From assembly GCF_900186965.1 (NCBI RefSeq), contig NZ_LT906457.1, forward strand, positions 1,576,501 to 1,640,500: a stretch of 64,000 bases of DNA, in the 5' to 3' direction. Of the stretch, positions 1 to 8,394 are shown piece after piece. Positions within the stretch are counted from its first letter, which is position 1, and every line of letters begins with the position of its first letter. The DNA is from Legionella spiritensis. Its GTDB lineage: Bacteria; Pseudomonadota; Gammaproteobacteria; Legionellales; Legionellaceae. Both the position numbers and the translations under genes were made by a program. The notes under the pieces were generated by a model. That model saw nothing but the letters and a program-made list of their open reading frames with translations, did not search any database and was not told the origin of the DNA.

Positions 1-10
1 GAGAGTATTG

Positions 11-1180
11 ATGATTAATTTGTGGCCATTATTGTTGCCCGCTGCGGCTTGGTCAGGTTGGTGGGTTGCAAATCGAAACTTATCCGGTAAAGAATCCAGT
101 TCGGCAAACCGTTTATCAAGAGAATATGTCGTCGGACTGAATTACCTTTTAAACGAGCAACCTGATAAAGCGGTTGATGTCTTTATCAAGCTTCTTGAGG
201 TAGACAGCGATACCGTGGAAACCCACCTGGCTCTCGGCAGTTTATTTCGCCGTCGCGGTGAAGTGGATAGAGCCATAAGGATCCATCAGAATCTGATTGC
301 AAGACCGCAATTAAGTATGTTCGAACGTAAAGAAGCCTTAATGGCGCTTGGCCAGGATTACATGAGCGCCGGTGTGTTTGATAGGGCGGAACGCATTTTT
401 CTTGAGGTGGTTGAGTTAGGCGGCTCTCGGGAAACCAGCAGTTTATATGGCTTGCTCGCGATTTATCAACAGGAAAAAGCCTGGGAAAACGCGTTGGATA
501 TCATTAAAAAACTGGAGCTTTCAACCGGGCAAAGCATGCACATGCAAGCGGCACATTACTATTGTGAAATTGCTGCACAGGCCTTGAAAGGCAATGCCGT
601 TGAAAAGGCGCAACACGCAATCAGGCAAGCCCTGCAAATTGATAAATTGTCAGTACGAGGGAGTCTGATGCAGGCCGCCATTGATATGGAACAGGGTCGT
701 TACAAACAAGCGACCCGCTCTTTAAAACGTGTCCCTCAGCAGGATCCGGAGTTTTTAAGTGAGATTATCGAACCATTGGTGATTTGCCACCATAAACTCG
801 ACACCATGGATGAATGTATTAATTTTTTACAGCAAACCTTGGAAGAGCATCCACGTGCCTCGACCATATTTGTCATTGCCGATTATCTCAGGCGGGAAAA
901 AAGTGTTGATGCCGCTATTGATTTTGTGTCGGAAAAACTCAGTACCTATCCATCCATCAAAGGCATCAACAAATTGATATGCTGGCATCTGGAATCTGCT
1001 CATGGAAAGGTCCGGGACAAACTGCAGATGTTGTATGATATTACCAGTAAATTTCTTGACAACAAGCCTATCTATCGATGTGGACAATGCGGATTTGGTG
1101 GAAAGCACTTGCACTGGCATTGCCCAAGTTGTAAACAGTGGGGTAGAATGAAGCCAGTTCATGGATTAGAGGGGAATTAG
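11..1180 (+). CDS. lapB: LapB (YciM), lipopolysaccharide assembly protein B
   Basis: LapB is an inner-membrane-anchored TPR protein that regulates LPS synthesis by presenting LpxC to the FtsH protease. The sequence shows a short N-terminal membrane anchor (LLLPAAAWSGWW, residues about 7-18), then helical TPR-like repeats to about residue 330, and a C-terminal rubredoxin-like zinc/iron knuckle with Cys357, Cys360, Cys371 and Cys374 (CGQC and CPSC). Length (389 aa) equals the E. coli protein. The ATG at 11 is preferred over TTG at 8 because GAGAG at 1-5 gives reasonable spacing. lapA is usually just upstream and would lie outside the window. It is followed by an aminotransferase gene and pyrF, as lapB often precedes pyrF in gammaproteobacteria. 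Confidence 0.95.
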   Translation: MINLWPLLLPAAAWSGWWVANRNLSGKESSSANRLSREYVVGLNYLLNEQPDKAVDVFIKLLEVDSDTVETHLALGSLFRRRGEVDRAIRIHQNLIARPQLSMFERKEALMALGQDYMSAGVFDRAERIFLEVVELGGSRETSSLYGLLAIYQQEKAWENALDIIKKLELSTGQSMHMQAAHYYCEIAAQALKGNAVEKAQHAIRQALQIDKLSVRGSLMQAAIDMEQGRYKQATRSLKRVPQQDPEFLSEIIEPLVICHHKLDTMDECINFLQQTLEEHPRASTIFVIADYLRREKSVDAAIDFVSEKLSTYPSIKGINKLICWHLESAHGKVRDKLQMLYDITSKFLDNKPIYRCGQCGFGGKHLHWHCPSCKQWGRMKPVHGLEGN

Positions 1181-1233
1181 GTGGCGTTGAATAGACCTGA
1201 TTTTATTATCAACTGAATTATAACGAGAGCAAT

Positions 1234-2343
1234 ATGCAATTTATTGATTTAAAAAAACAATATCAACTAATAGAGTCTGATGTATTAAACGGTATAAAAA
1301 AAGTGCTCGATCATGGGCAATACATTATGGGACCCGAAATTTCCATTTTGGAAAAACAACTTGCCAGATTTACGGGGGCTAAACATGCTGTCGTTAATGC
1401 AAGTGGTACGGATGCGTTACTGATGGCTTTGCTGGCTTTGGAAATTGGTCCGGGTGACGAAGTGATTACCTCGCCATTCAGCTTCTTTGCAACGGCTGAA
1501 GTCATTGCCCTGTGTCAAGCGAAACCGGTATTTGTTGATATCGATCCGAAAACGTACAATATTGATGCCACTAAAATTGAAGCGGCCATCACACCCCAAA
1601 CCAAAGCGATTATGCCGGTCAGTCTTTACGGTCAAACGGCTGATATGCTGGCGATTAATGATATTGCGCGTAAATACGGCCTGCCTGTTATTGAAGACGC
1701 TGCGCAAAGTTTTGGCGCCACTCACCATGAGAATTATTCCTGCGCTTTATCAACAATCGGATGTACCAGTTTTTTCCCTTCCAAACCATTGGGTGGTTAT
1801 GGTGATTCAGGTGCCTGCTTTACGGACGACGACATCCTGGCTGAACGGCTTGTTGAAATACGTATCCATGGCCAAAATGCGCGATATTGTCATCGCCGCA
1901 TCGGGATTAACGGGCGTATGGATACCATTCAGGCTGCTATATTGATTGAAAAAATGAAGCTTTTCCCTGAAGAGATTGCGTTACGCAACAAGGTGGCTCA
2001 ACAATATAGTAAGTTACTGGATGGCATTGTTCGTACTCCGCATCTGGCTGAAGGCAATACCAGTGTCTATGCGCAATTTACCATTGAAGTACCTAATCGT
2101 GAACACTTCCAGAAACAAATGAACGCGCTGAATATCCCTACGGCTGTTCATTACCCTGTAGCGATGCATCAACAGGAAGCCCTGAAATATCTTGGTTATC
2201 AGAAAGGTGATTTTCCGCATGCCGAGAAAGCCAGCCAACATGTGGTGAGCCTGCCTATGCATCCTTACATGTCTGCCGATGATCAAAAAATTGTCGTGGA
2301 AGCCGTGGTAAAATCCCTGGAGCCTGTTGAAGAAGTTGCATAA
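1234..2343 (+). CDS. DegT/DnrJ/EryC1/StrS-family PLP aminotransferase
   Basis: This is a sugar aminotransferase of the fold-type I DegT/DnrJ/EryC1/StrS family (369 aa), which typically aminates keto-sugar nucleotides used for LPS or glycan building. Visible family features are the N-terminal segment ending HGQYIMGPEI, the GTDAL substrate/PLP loop near residue 57, EDAAQSFGA with the PLP-contacting Asp, and SFFPSKPLGG containing the Schiff-base Lys184. The start is supported by GAGAG upstream. It lies between lapB and pyrF with a 3-base gap to pyrF, so it is probably cotranscribed. The exact sugar substrate cannot be assigned; WecE/VioA/PerA-like roles are all possible. Confidence 0.88.
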   Translation: MQFIDLKKQYQLIESDVLNGIKKVLDHGQYIMGPEISILEKQLARFTGAKHAVVNASGTDALLMALLALEIGPGDEVITSPFSFFATAEVIALCQAKPVFVDIDPKTYNIDATKIEAAITPQTKAIMPVSLYGQTADMLAINDIARKYGLPVIEDAAQSFGATHHENYSCALSTIGCTSFFPSKPLGGYGDSGACFTDDDILAERLVEIRIHGQNARYCHRRIGINGRMDTIQAAILIEKMKLFPEEIALRNKVAQQYSKLLDGIVRTPHLAEGNTSVYAQFTIEVPNREHFQKQMNALNIPTAVHYPVAMHQQEALKYLGYQKGDFPHAEKASQHVVSLPMHPYMSADDQKIVVEAVVKSLEPVEEVA

Positions 2344-2346
2344 ATT

Positions 2347-3045
2347 ATGACCATAAAACTCATAGTGGCTCTCGATTTTAATAATGAAGTCGAGGCGATG
2401 CGTCTGGTAAGTCAACTTGACCCTGCGCAGTGTGCCTTGAAAGTGGGTAGTGAAATGTTCACTTTGCTCGGAACCGGCTTTGTTAAAAAATTGATTACAG
2501 ACAGATACAAGCTGTTTCTGGATTTAAAATTTCATGACATTCCCAATACGGTTGCCAGAGCTTGCAAGGTCGCTGCTGATCTGGGTGTGTGGATGGTTAA
2601 TGTCCATGCGTCTGGGGGGCTGGCAATGATGCGTGGCGCGAGAAACGCCATTGATGAGTATGGACAGGACAGACCGCTTCTTATTGCGGTGACGGTATTA
2701 ACCAGTATGAGTTCTCATCAACTTCCGGAAATCGGTGTCGCAGCATCTTTACCCGATCAAGTGGAGCGTCTGGCTCGCTTAACCCATCTTGCCGGTCTGG
2801 ATGGTGTTGTGTGTTCGGCGCTGGAAGCTCCGATTATTAAAAAAACAGGCGGCAAGAATTTTTTAACCGTGACTCCCGGTATCCGGTTACCCGGTGATGC
2901 GGCGGATGATCAATCCCGGATCGTAACCCCTAAAGATGCCATTATGATGGGTAGTGATTATCTGGTAGTGGGTCGACCTGTCACGAAAGCTCATGATCCT
3001 GCGGCAGTGGTGCAGACCATTCTTGCTTCATTGGAAGATGAGTAA
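2347..3045 (+). CDS. pyrF: Orotidine 5'-phosphate decarboxylase
   Basis: PyrF decarboxylates OMP to UMP, the last step of de novo pyrimidine synthesis. The 232-residue protein begins with the usual LIVALDF strand and carries the catalytic DLKFHDIPNT signature (Asp59, Lys61, Asp64), the HASGG loop, and the C-terminal PGIRL and VVGRPVTKA phosphate-binding motifs. Length is typical of bacterial PyrF. It starts 3 bases after the aminotransferase stop codon, consistent with one transcript from lapB. Downstream lies a repeat-rich intergenic region with a possible terminator hairpin. Confidence 0.97.
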   Translation: MTIKLIVALDFNNEVEAMRLVSQLDPAQCALKVGSEMFTLLGTGFVKKLITDRYKLFLDLKFHDIPNTVARACKVAADLGVWMVNVHASGGLAMMRGARNAIDEYGQDRPLLIAVTVLTSMSSHQLPEIGVAASLPDQVERLARLTHLAGLDGVVCSALEAPIIKKTGGKNFLTVTPGIRLPGDAADDQSRIVTPKDAIMMGSDYLVVGRPVTKAHDPAAVVQTILASLEDE

Positions 3046-3069
3046 CTGTTGAGAATTTTACAGGAGCGG

Positions 3070-3120
3070 TAGCCCGTAAGAAGACCCGTGGCCGTATTGC
3101 GGGTTTCGTTCCCCAATACC
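3070..3120. repeat. REP-like palindromic intergenic repeat
   Basis: The stretch begins GTAGCCCGT and contains a hairpin with GTATTGCGGG paired to CCCCAATAC around a TTTCGTT loop. GTAGCCCG-type units recur at 16481-16562, so this is probably a chromosomal REP-like family rather than a gene. Confidence 0.5.
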
Positions 3121-3160
3121 GCGCAAAGAGACGTGGAGAGTCCCCCTGTGAATGATTGTC

Positions 3161-3190
3161 CCGCATATCCAGCCCAAACTGGCAATGAAT
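3161..3190 (-). repeat. 30-bp interspersed repeat, copy A (inverted relative to copy B)
   Basis: The reverse complement of this stretch matches 4636-4665 at 27 of 30 positions (shared core GTTTGGGCTGGATATG). Together the two copies bracket the orphan gene at 3241-4371 in opposite orientation. Confidence 0.75.
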
Positions 3191-3203
3191 CACTAAAATC
3201 TCA

Positions 3204-3231
3204 AATAACCTAACAGGCAATATAGGTTATT
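3204..3231. terminator. Possible bidirectional terminator hairpin
   Basis: AATAACCTA (3204-3212) and TAGGTTATT (3223-3231) form a perfect 9-bp stem with a 10-base loop between the convergent pyrF and the orphan gene. The stem is AT-rich and has no clear T-tract, so terminator activity is only suggested. Confidence 0.4.
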
Positions 3232-3240
3232 ACAGACCAC

Positions 3241-4371
3241 CTACTTACGAAGCGATCCTGTGCTGGCTTCATTATCAAAACGAAAATCTATTCCTTCCTC
3301 AAGTTGATTTTTAGTACGTTGAATGACTTCATCAGCATACATGGGATGTAAAAATTTTGAATAATTACCTACTACAGCATAAGGCAATTTTCGTTCAACT
3401 GCACCAGTCTCTTCCATATAAGGCAACGTGGTTGCTTCACTTGGAATAATGCCAACACGCAATTGCTCTGGTCGTTCTATGGCTACGAAATCCAATTGTC
3501 TATTCCAGATTTCCATGATCTCTAGCACACTATGATGACCGCAATATACTAAATACGCCATTAAACAATTAGCGAATATTTGGGCCTTATCAAGATCAAA
3601 TAGACCATTGGTTTTTAAAAACAGATCCATGCCTTGAGCCATTATAAGCGATTTAGCTGCTGCGTTAGATGGGCTTGCAATGAGTGGTATTGCGGGTTTG
3701 TCAACAGGGCTTTGATCTGCTAATTTCTCAAACCAGGTTCGTGAGCGGTGCTCAACTGGCAAGATAAAAAATCGTGCTTTCCCAGATAAACAACCAGTCG
3801 GCGCGTCTTTCTTTAAGACTAAATCGGTTCCAGTTTCTGTACCGATACCATAAGTTGTCGCCAACAGGTCATCAGCACGACGAGCGCGTATGGCAACTTC
3901 TTCCATTGTAGGCGCAATATAGTCTCTGCATCGTAAATGAAATGTATTTGCATTATCTGCCTCAAAAACATCGTAAAGAAACGCCATACCATCAATGGCT
4001 TTCATGAGGGCAATAAAATCGTGGTGGGTACTTATAGTATTGGCATCTCGAAGACAATTATCAATTGTAGTTAAAAGTAATGCTCGTCCTTCAGTTGTAC
4101 GTTCTAAATATTCTGCTGAATAGTCTGGTAAAAGAGCGCCTAAAAATTTATCGCCCGCTGATTGTTGCATAGCCAAACTTTCCAGTTTAAGTGATAAGCC
4201 AGATTGTTCTTGAGCCACTAGGGCTGGCAACACTTCATGGCGTAATCGTGTTGCAATTTCTGTCAATACAAGTTTAATTCGTTGATTTTTCAAAGCTTCC
4301 TCTAACATGGCTAAAGAAAGACTGCTATCGAATTCTGTATAAGTTGGCATAATCAGCTCATTTTTGTTCAT
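3241..4371 (-). CDS. Hypothetical protein, repeat-bracketed orphan
   Basis: I do not recognise this 376-residue protein. It looks soluble, has no signal peptide or obvious membrane segment, and appears mostly helical in its first 200 residues; the motif CGHHSVLEIMEIWN lies near residue 280 and the tail is polar (NEASTGSLRK). The reading frame is long and uninterrupted, so it is probably a real gene. Two starts are possible: ATG at 4371 with no clear ribosome site, or ATG at 4350 (PTYTEF) with GAG about seven bases upstream. It is isolated, convergent with pyrF, and lies between inverted copies of a 30-bp repeat, which suggests acquisition as a unit. A secreted effector role is conceivable but has no direct support. 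Confidence 0.7.
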   Translation of the reverse strand: MNKNELIMPTYTEFDSSLSLAMLEEALKNQRIKLVLTEIATRLRHEVLPALVAQEQSGLSLKLESLAMQQSAGDKFLGALLPDYSAEYLERTTEGRALLLTTIDNCLRDANTISTHHDFIALMKAIDGMAFLYDVFEADNANTFHLRCRDYIAPTMEEVAIRARRADDLLATTYGIGTETGTDLVLKKDAPTGCLSGKARFFILPVEHRSRTWFEKLADQSPVDKPAIPLIASPSNAAAKSLIMAQGMDLFLKTNGLFDLDKAQIFANCLMAYLVYCGHHSVLEIMEIWNRQLDFVAIERPEQLRVGIIPSEATTLPYMEETGAVERKLPYAVVGNYSKFLHPMYADEVIQRTKNQLEEGIDFRFDNEASTGSLRK

Positions 4372-4487
4372 AATAATGACATTATATTAAACACGGCCAC
4401 CAATCAAAGCATTACGATCATTTTAACGTTTTTAATATCGCGTTCTGCAAGTTGGTTTTTTTTAGAATCACGCAATTTTTTTATAAG

Positions 4488-4622
4488 TTTATGTTCCAGG
4501 AAATCAGGCAGGATGTCTGGTGCTCAAATATTTTGGGATGTATCAGGCGGCATAACCATCGGGTTGTAGTTTAACTTTGCCGCCAAACTGTCCAGGCATG
4601 TGGGATCACCTTGGAACATAAA
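4488..4622. repeat. Inverted-repeat bounded segment
   Basis: TTTATGTTCCAGG (4488-4500) is matched in inverted orientation by CCTTGGAACATAAA (4609-4622), with ten perfectly paired bases plus further partial pairing. The interior contains a short minus-strand reading frame (4524-4619) and may be a small non-autonomous element or decayed DNA. Confidence 0.4.
4524..4619 (-). pseudogene. Possible remnant reading frame (31 aa)
   Basis: On the minus strand an open frame of 31 codons runs from ATG at 4619 to TGA at 4524 and reads protein-like (FQGDPTCLDSLAAKLNYNP). A TAG lies six codons upstream of the ATG, inside the 30-bp repeat. It may be the tail of a disrupted gene or a chance frame; no family was recognised and no ribosome-binding site is evident. 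Confidence 0.2.
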
Positions 4623-4635
4623 GTTGCTTGGCTAT

Positions 4636-4665
4636 TTCATTGCCGGTTTGGGCTGGATATGAGGT
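4636..4665 (+). repeat. 30-bp interspersed repeat, copy B
   Basis: This is the inverted partner of 3161-3190 (27 of 30 identities), with core TTGCCGGTTTGGGCTGGATA. It lies on the far side of the orphan gene. Confidence 0.75.
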
Positions 4666-4765
4666 AAAATCCGTCCTCTGTTCATTTCCTCATAAAAGTG
4701 TGATAGTTATAAACTAGGTTCTGTAGGATTGATTGCTCGTTCATTCATTGTCAGAGGGATTTAAA

Positions 4766-7660
4766 ATGGAGCGTGAACAGGTATTAACAAATTTATTACG
4801 GCGTGATACGGACATAAACCCCAATATTCTCCTGCTAAAAAAATTGCTGTTATGCGTTCACCACGGGTGGTTTCGAATAAACGGATTGTCTCCGGAAAAA
4901 AAATACTCTCTTGCGGATTACTTACTGGATGATGAGCGTATTATCTTTGATTATACAAAGTTGAGTGACACATCAAAACGAAAATTTATCAACTGGTTTT
5001 TAGATTCACATCGCAAGGAAGCAAAACAAGCTATTCTCAGTGGCGTTGCCACCAATAATTATCGTGGCTATACGGCTGAAGTGGGATTAAGCTGGTGGGG
5101 ACGAATTACCAATTTATTGTATTACCGTAAAAAATCGAATCACTGGTATCTTGCGTCTCAAAAACTGCTATCTCCGGACTATCAATTAACCGGACTGGAG
5201 ATTTGTGAAGACGAACATGGGTTATTAATTTCGCTTAATCAGATGAATACGGAAAATACCGGCGATAAATACCACCAACCCGATGATCCGCAGGAAAATC
5301 CATTACGAAATGTCAAACGTCTCTTCCTGACCGATGATCTGGTGGAAAAAATGATTGCTGCCGATCTGGGTAAACAGAATTACGATAAACTCGTTTCCGA
5401 CCCGCATCCTTATGCTATTGATGTCAATGATCATGAAGAACGTCTGCAAGCCATGCAGGAATATCGCCACACTCAGCGTTTCTATGTAAAACGACCCTGG
5501 TATCTTCGTTTGTGGCAATGGCTGGAGAAGTGGTTTGAAAAAAAGACGGATGAGCTTGAGAAAAATTTATTTGAGGATTGGGGCGTTTCTTCTTCAGAAG
5601 CTTCTCGTGATGAAGAACCGGTGAATGAGCTTGCATCGGTACCTATCATGAAATTTAAACCCATCATAAAACACGACGGTATAAAAATTTTCAGGCATCC
5701 GGTTAGCGGTAAAGTTCTGGTTCTTGAGAAGCGTCCCGATCTGGATACGGTTGTGTTTTGTGGTGGCGGACCAAAAATATTCGGCCATGTGGGGGCTGTC
5801 AAAGCCCTTGAAGAAGCCGGAATCCGCCCGAAAAGGTTTGCGGGCAGTTCTGCTGGAGCTATCATGGCGACTTTATGCTACATGGGCTATACCTGGCAGG
5901 AAATACACGAATTTTTCAAGGGTTTTCGCCAGGAGCATTTGATTCATGTTGATATTGATCGTAATGGAATATCAGATACCGATGCGTTGAAATCAGCTGT
6001 GGACTATATGATTCTGAAAAAAATAGAACAAATTATAGATACATATAGCATTGATAAAGCAGAAGACAGGAGACTGTTCTGGAAATTTCCCATAGATTTC
6101 AAGACATTGGCCGAGTTGAAAAAACGTTATCCGGATTGTGGTTTGGGTGATGAATTAGTGATTACAGCGACGGAAATCAAGCGAGGAATAACAAGGTATT
6201 TTTCACATCAAAAAACACCTAATGACGAAGTTAGCAAGGTCTGTTCCATGTCCGCTTGCTTACCGGTAGTGTATAAACCAACCCTTTTTGAGGGAGAAAA
6301 ATACAGTGACGGGGGTATTAAAAGTAACTTGCCGACGGAAGCGTTTTGTGATGATTACTCCACACTGCTGACCTCCGAGCATGGCAACTGTCTGAGTCTG
6401 CTGGCTTTTCAGTTTGATAATGGTTGTGAGCGAACCATTCTGGATAAATTTGTTGACCGGGTGTACCGTGAAAATTTCATTTGGAACTGGATTTATGAAA
6501 AATTAACCGGTGTTAAAGATCCGGTGAGCGGCTGGGAGAGAGACCGAATCAAATTACAACAATACAGTAATCAGGCGGTATTGATATCGGTAACGCTTAA
6601 TACGGAGAATGAACAGGGATTTTGGCGTTCAGTTTATAGCGAATTAAAACATATTGGGAATTTGGTACTCGATTGGTTTAAAGAGCGTTTTTATGCTTTA
6701 AAACGCGGTGAGCCCATAATATCGATTGGAACCGGCAGCGAGGATGACGAGGAAAAACAAAATAAAAATTCCCCGAAAAACCTGTCTCTTCTCAGTTTTG
6801 ATGTGGATCCGGCCACCCAGAATATATTAATCGACAATGGTTATGAACCTACAAAAGATTATATCGCAGCACGCTATGCTTCCCCGGAAAATGGCATGCC
6901 GGCTGTCAATAAGGAATATATGTATAGCACGTTTAATAATCTCGAAGAGTTACTGCATTTCACGCGCTATAGAAAAAAAGAAGATTGGACTGCAATCATT
7001 TCGGATTTTATGCGGGAAGAACAGGAGAAATCCGATAAGGGAAAATGCCGCCTCGACGATGCGAGTCAACTCGAATGTGTATGTGAGAACAGTGTTTCAG
7101 AAAGCAACAAGATTAGGAATAACATGGATGTCTTCTACATGATTTATTCTGTTATAAAAGATTTGCCTTCCAAATTGTTGATTCAGGATAAGGAGGATTT
7201 GAAAAAATTTTTGACATTAAGGCATAAGTTGGCTGTGCCAAATTCGAATGATTGTGTCGATGAAATAATAGCGATGAAGGGGAAAATTCATATATTGTTT
7301 GCTATATTGCAGCAATTGCTAACCTCATTACCAACAACGAATGATCCCAAAGCGTTTCAGGGTGCGTTTGATGACTTGCGGGAATTATTTGATAACCAGC
7401 GTTTGTTTGGCGGGGAGGAATTTTATGGTGAATGGGACTTGTATCCGCGTCAGATTGAACGGGTTTTTAAAAGTTTTAAGGATGGTTCTGTTGAAGACGC
7501 CAAAGAATTATGTATCGCATACAAAAATAAAGAAGAACCATTGCAAACCATCATTAGAAACCCTTATGGAAATGGTATAAATAATGAACAAAGAGACAAC
7601 AGCGGCAAGAACGTTGATCACTGGATCATCGAAGGGTATCGGGAAAGCTTTAGCGTTTGA
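4766..7660 (+). CDS. Patatin-like phospholipase (VpdC-like candidate effector)
   Basis: This 964-residue protein contains a patatin domain in its middle. Visible are the oxyanion-hole loop GGGPK (residues 333-337), the nucleophile elbow GSSAG with catalytic Ser362, and the catalytic Asp515 in SDGGIKSN, completing a Ser-Asp dyad. About 330 residues precede the domain and about 400 follow, with no recognised motif. The size resembles the Legionella VpdA-C patatin effectors, and synteny with cpxRA and plcA makes VpdC the best guess; VpdC is a translocated phospholipase in L. pneumophila. ATG at 4766 is preferred over TTG at 4733 because GAGGG precedes it. The 3' end overlaps the next gene by 77 bp. 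The likely role is hydrolysis of host phospholipids; translocation is inferred. Confidence 0.85.
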   Translation: MEREQVLTNLLRRDTDINPNILLLKKLLLCVHHGWFRINGLSPEKKYSLADYLLDDERIIFDYTKLSDTSKRKFINWFLDSHRKEAKQAILSGVATNNYRGYTAEVGLSWWGRITNLLYYRKKSNHWYLASQKLLSPDYQLTGLEICEDEHGLLISLNQMNTENTGDKYHQPDDPQENPLRNVKRLFLTDDLVEKMIAADLGKQNYDKLVSDPHPYAIDVNDHEERLQAMQEYRHTQRFYVKRPWYLRLWQWLEKWFEKKTDELEKNLFEDWGVSSSEASRDEEPVNELASVPIMKFKPIIKHDGIKIFRHPVSGKVLVLEKRPDLDTVVFCGGGPKIFGHVGAVKALEEAGIRPKRFAGSSAGAIMATLCYMGYTWQEIHEFFKGFRQEHLIHVDIDRNGISDTDALKSAVDYMILKKIEQIIDTYSIDKAEDRRLFWKFPIDFKTLAELKKRYPDCGLGDELVITATEIKRGITRYFSHQKTPNDEVSKVCSMSACLPVVYKPTLFEGEKYSDGGIKSNLPTEAFCDDYSTLLTSEHGNCLSLLAFQFDNGCERTILDKFVDRVYRENFIWNWIYEKLTGVKDPVSGWERDRIKLQQYSNQAVLISVTLNTENEQGFWRSVYSELKHIGNLVLDWFKERFYALKRGEPIISIGTGSEDDEEKQNKNSPKNLSLLSFDVDPATQNILIDNGYEPTKDYIAARYASPENGMPAVNKEYMYSTFNNLEELLHFTRYRKKEDWTAIISDFMREEQEKSDKGKCRLDDASQLECVCENSVSESNKIRNNMDVFYMIYSVIKDLPSKLLIQDKEDLKKFLTLRHKLAVPNSNDCVDEIIAMKGKIHILFAILQQLLTSLPTTNDPKAFQGAFDDLRELFDNQRLFGGEEFYGEWDLYPRQIERVFKSFKDGSVEDAKELCIAYKNKEEPLQTIIRNPYGNGINNEQRDNSGKNVDHWIIEGYRESFSV

Positions 7661-8378
7661 ATTTGCTCAAAATGGCCATGATCTTGTTCTGGTAGCCAGG
7701 GATGAGCGACTTCTCGAACAGATTGCCGCGTCGATAAAATTAAAATACGCCGTTGACGTAGACGTTATTGCCATGGATCTCAGCCGCTCCGGGAGCGCCC
7801 TTAATCTGGTTGAAACCATTGCGGAAAGAAATCTGCGGATTGATTGTCTGGTGAATAACGCAGGAGTTGGCTTTTGGGGCGATTTTACGGACATGGGTTC
7901 GGAACGGCTTAATAGCCTGATTCAATTAAATATAATGTGCGTATCCGAGTTGACCCATCATTATGCCCAGTATTTCAAAAAATCCGGCGGCGGTAAAATT
8001 TTACAGGTTGCGTCTACAGCCGGATTTCAGCCGGGGCCTAAAATGGCTGCTTATTATGCCAGTAAAGCGTATGTGATTAATTTTTCGCGGGCAACGGCCT
8101 ATGAGCTGAAAAAGTATGGGGTCACCCTATCTATTTTATGCCCCGGGCCTACGGAAACCTCCTTTCTTGAAAAGGCTGGCATGCAGGGTACTTTTCTGGA
8201 GCGGGGGTTTATTGGTTTGATGTCCGCGACAAAGGTTGCCAGGGTTGCGTACAGAGGATTACAGAGGAATAAATTAATCATTATCCCGGGAATAATAAAT
8301 AAAACACTGGCCTTTGGCGCGCGCGTATTTCCTGCTATGATCACTATAAGAATAGCCGCTTTTTTACATCGAAAATAA
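7584..8378 (+). CDS. Short-chain dehydrogenase/reductase (SDR)
   Basis: This 264-residue classical SDR oxidoreductase carries the nucleotide-binding TGSSKGIG motif (residues 13-20), the NNAG motif and the catalytic Tyr157-xxx-Lys161 pair. Ser and Arg after the glycine motif would favour NADPH. The Rossmann strand begins directly after the start, so the ATG at 7584 is needed even though it lies 77 bp inside the patatin gene. The C-terminus is hydrophobic and basic (FPAMITIRIAAFLHRK), resembling the membrane-associated DltE/YqjQ-like group. The substrate is unknown. Translational coupling to the patatin is plausible but their functional link is not established. Confidence 0.88.
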   Translation: MNKETTAARTLITGSSKGIGKALAFEFAQNGHDLVLVARDERLLEQIAASIKLKYAVDVDVIAMDLSRSGSALNLVETIAERNLRIDCLVNNAGVGFWGDFTDMGSERLNSLIQLNIMCVSELTHHYAQYFKKSGGGKILQVASTAGFQPGPKMAAYYASKAYVINFSRATAYELKKYGVTLSILCPGPTETSFLEKAGMQGTFLERGFIGLMSATKVARVAYRGLQRNKLIIIPGIINKTLAFGARVFPAMITIRIAAFLHRK

Positions 8379-8394
8379 GAGTGTTCCGCTTTAT

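Larger units (their letters stand above)
4372..4765. other. 394-bp intergenic region with repeats and a possible gene remnant
   Basis: This AT-rich divergent region holds a 135-bp inverted-repeat structure (4488-4622), copy B of the 30-bp repeat (4636-4665), and an AGGTTCTGTA motif (4716-4725) related to other intergenic palindromes in the window. It must also contain promoters for the two divergent flanking genes; I could not assign -10/-35 boxes confidently. Confidence 0.5.

Noticed and set aside
2981-3220. Minus-strand open frames after pyrF
   Set aside because: They lie mainly in the pyrF 3' end and REP-like repeats and have no conserved protein features.
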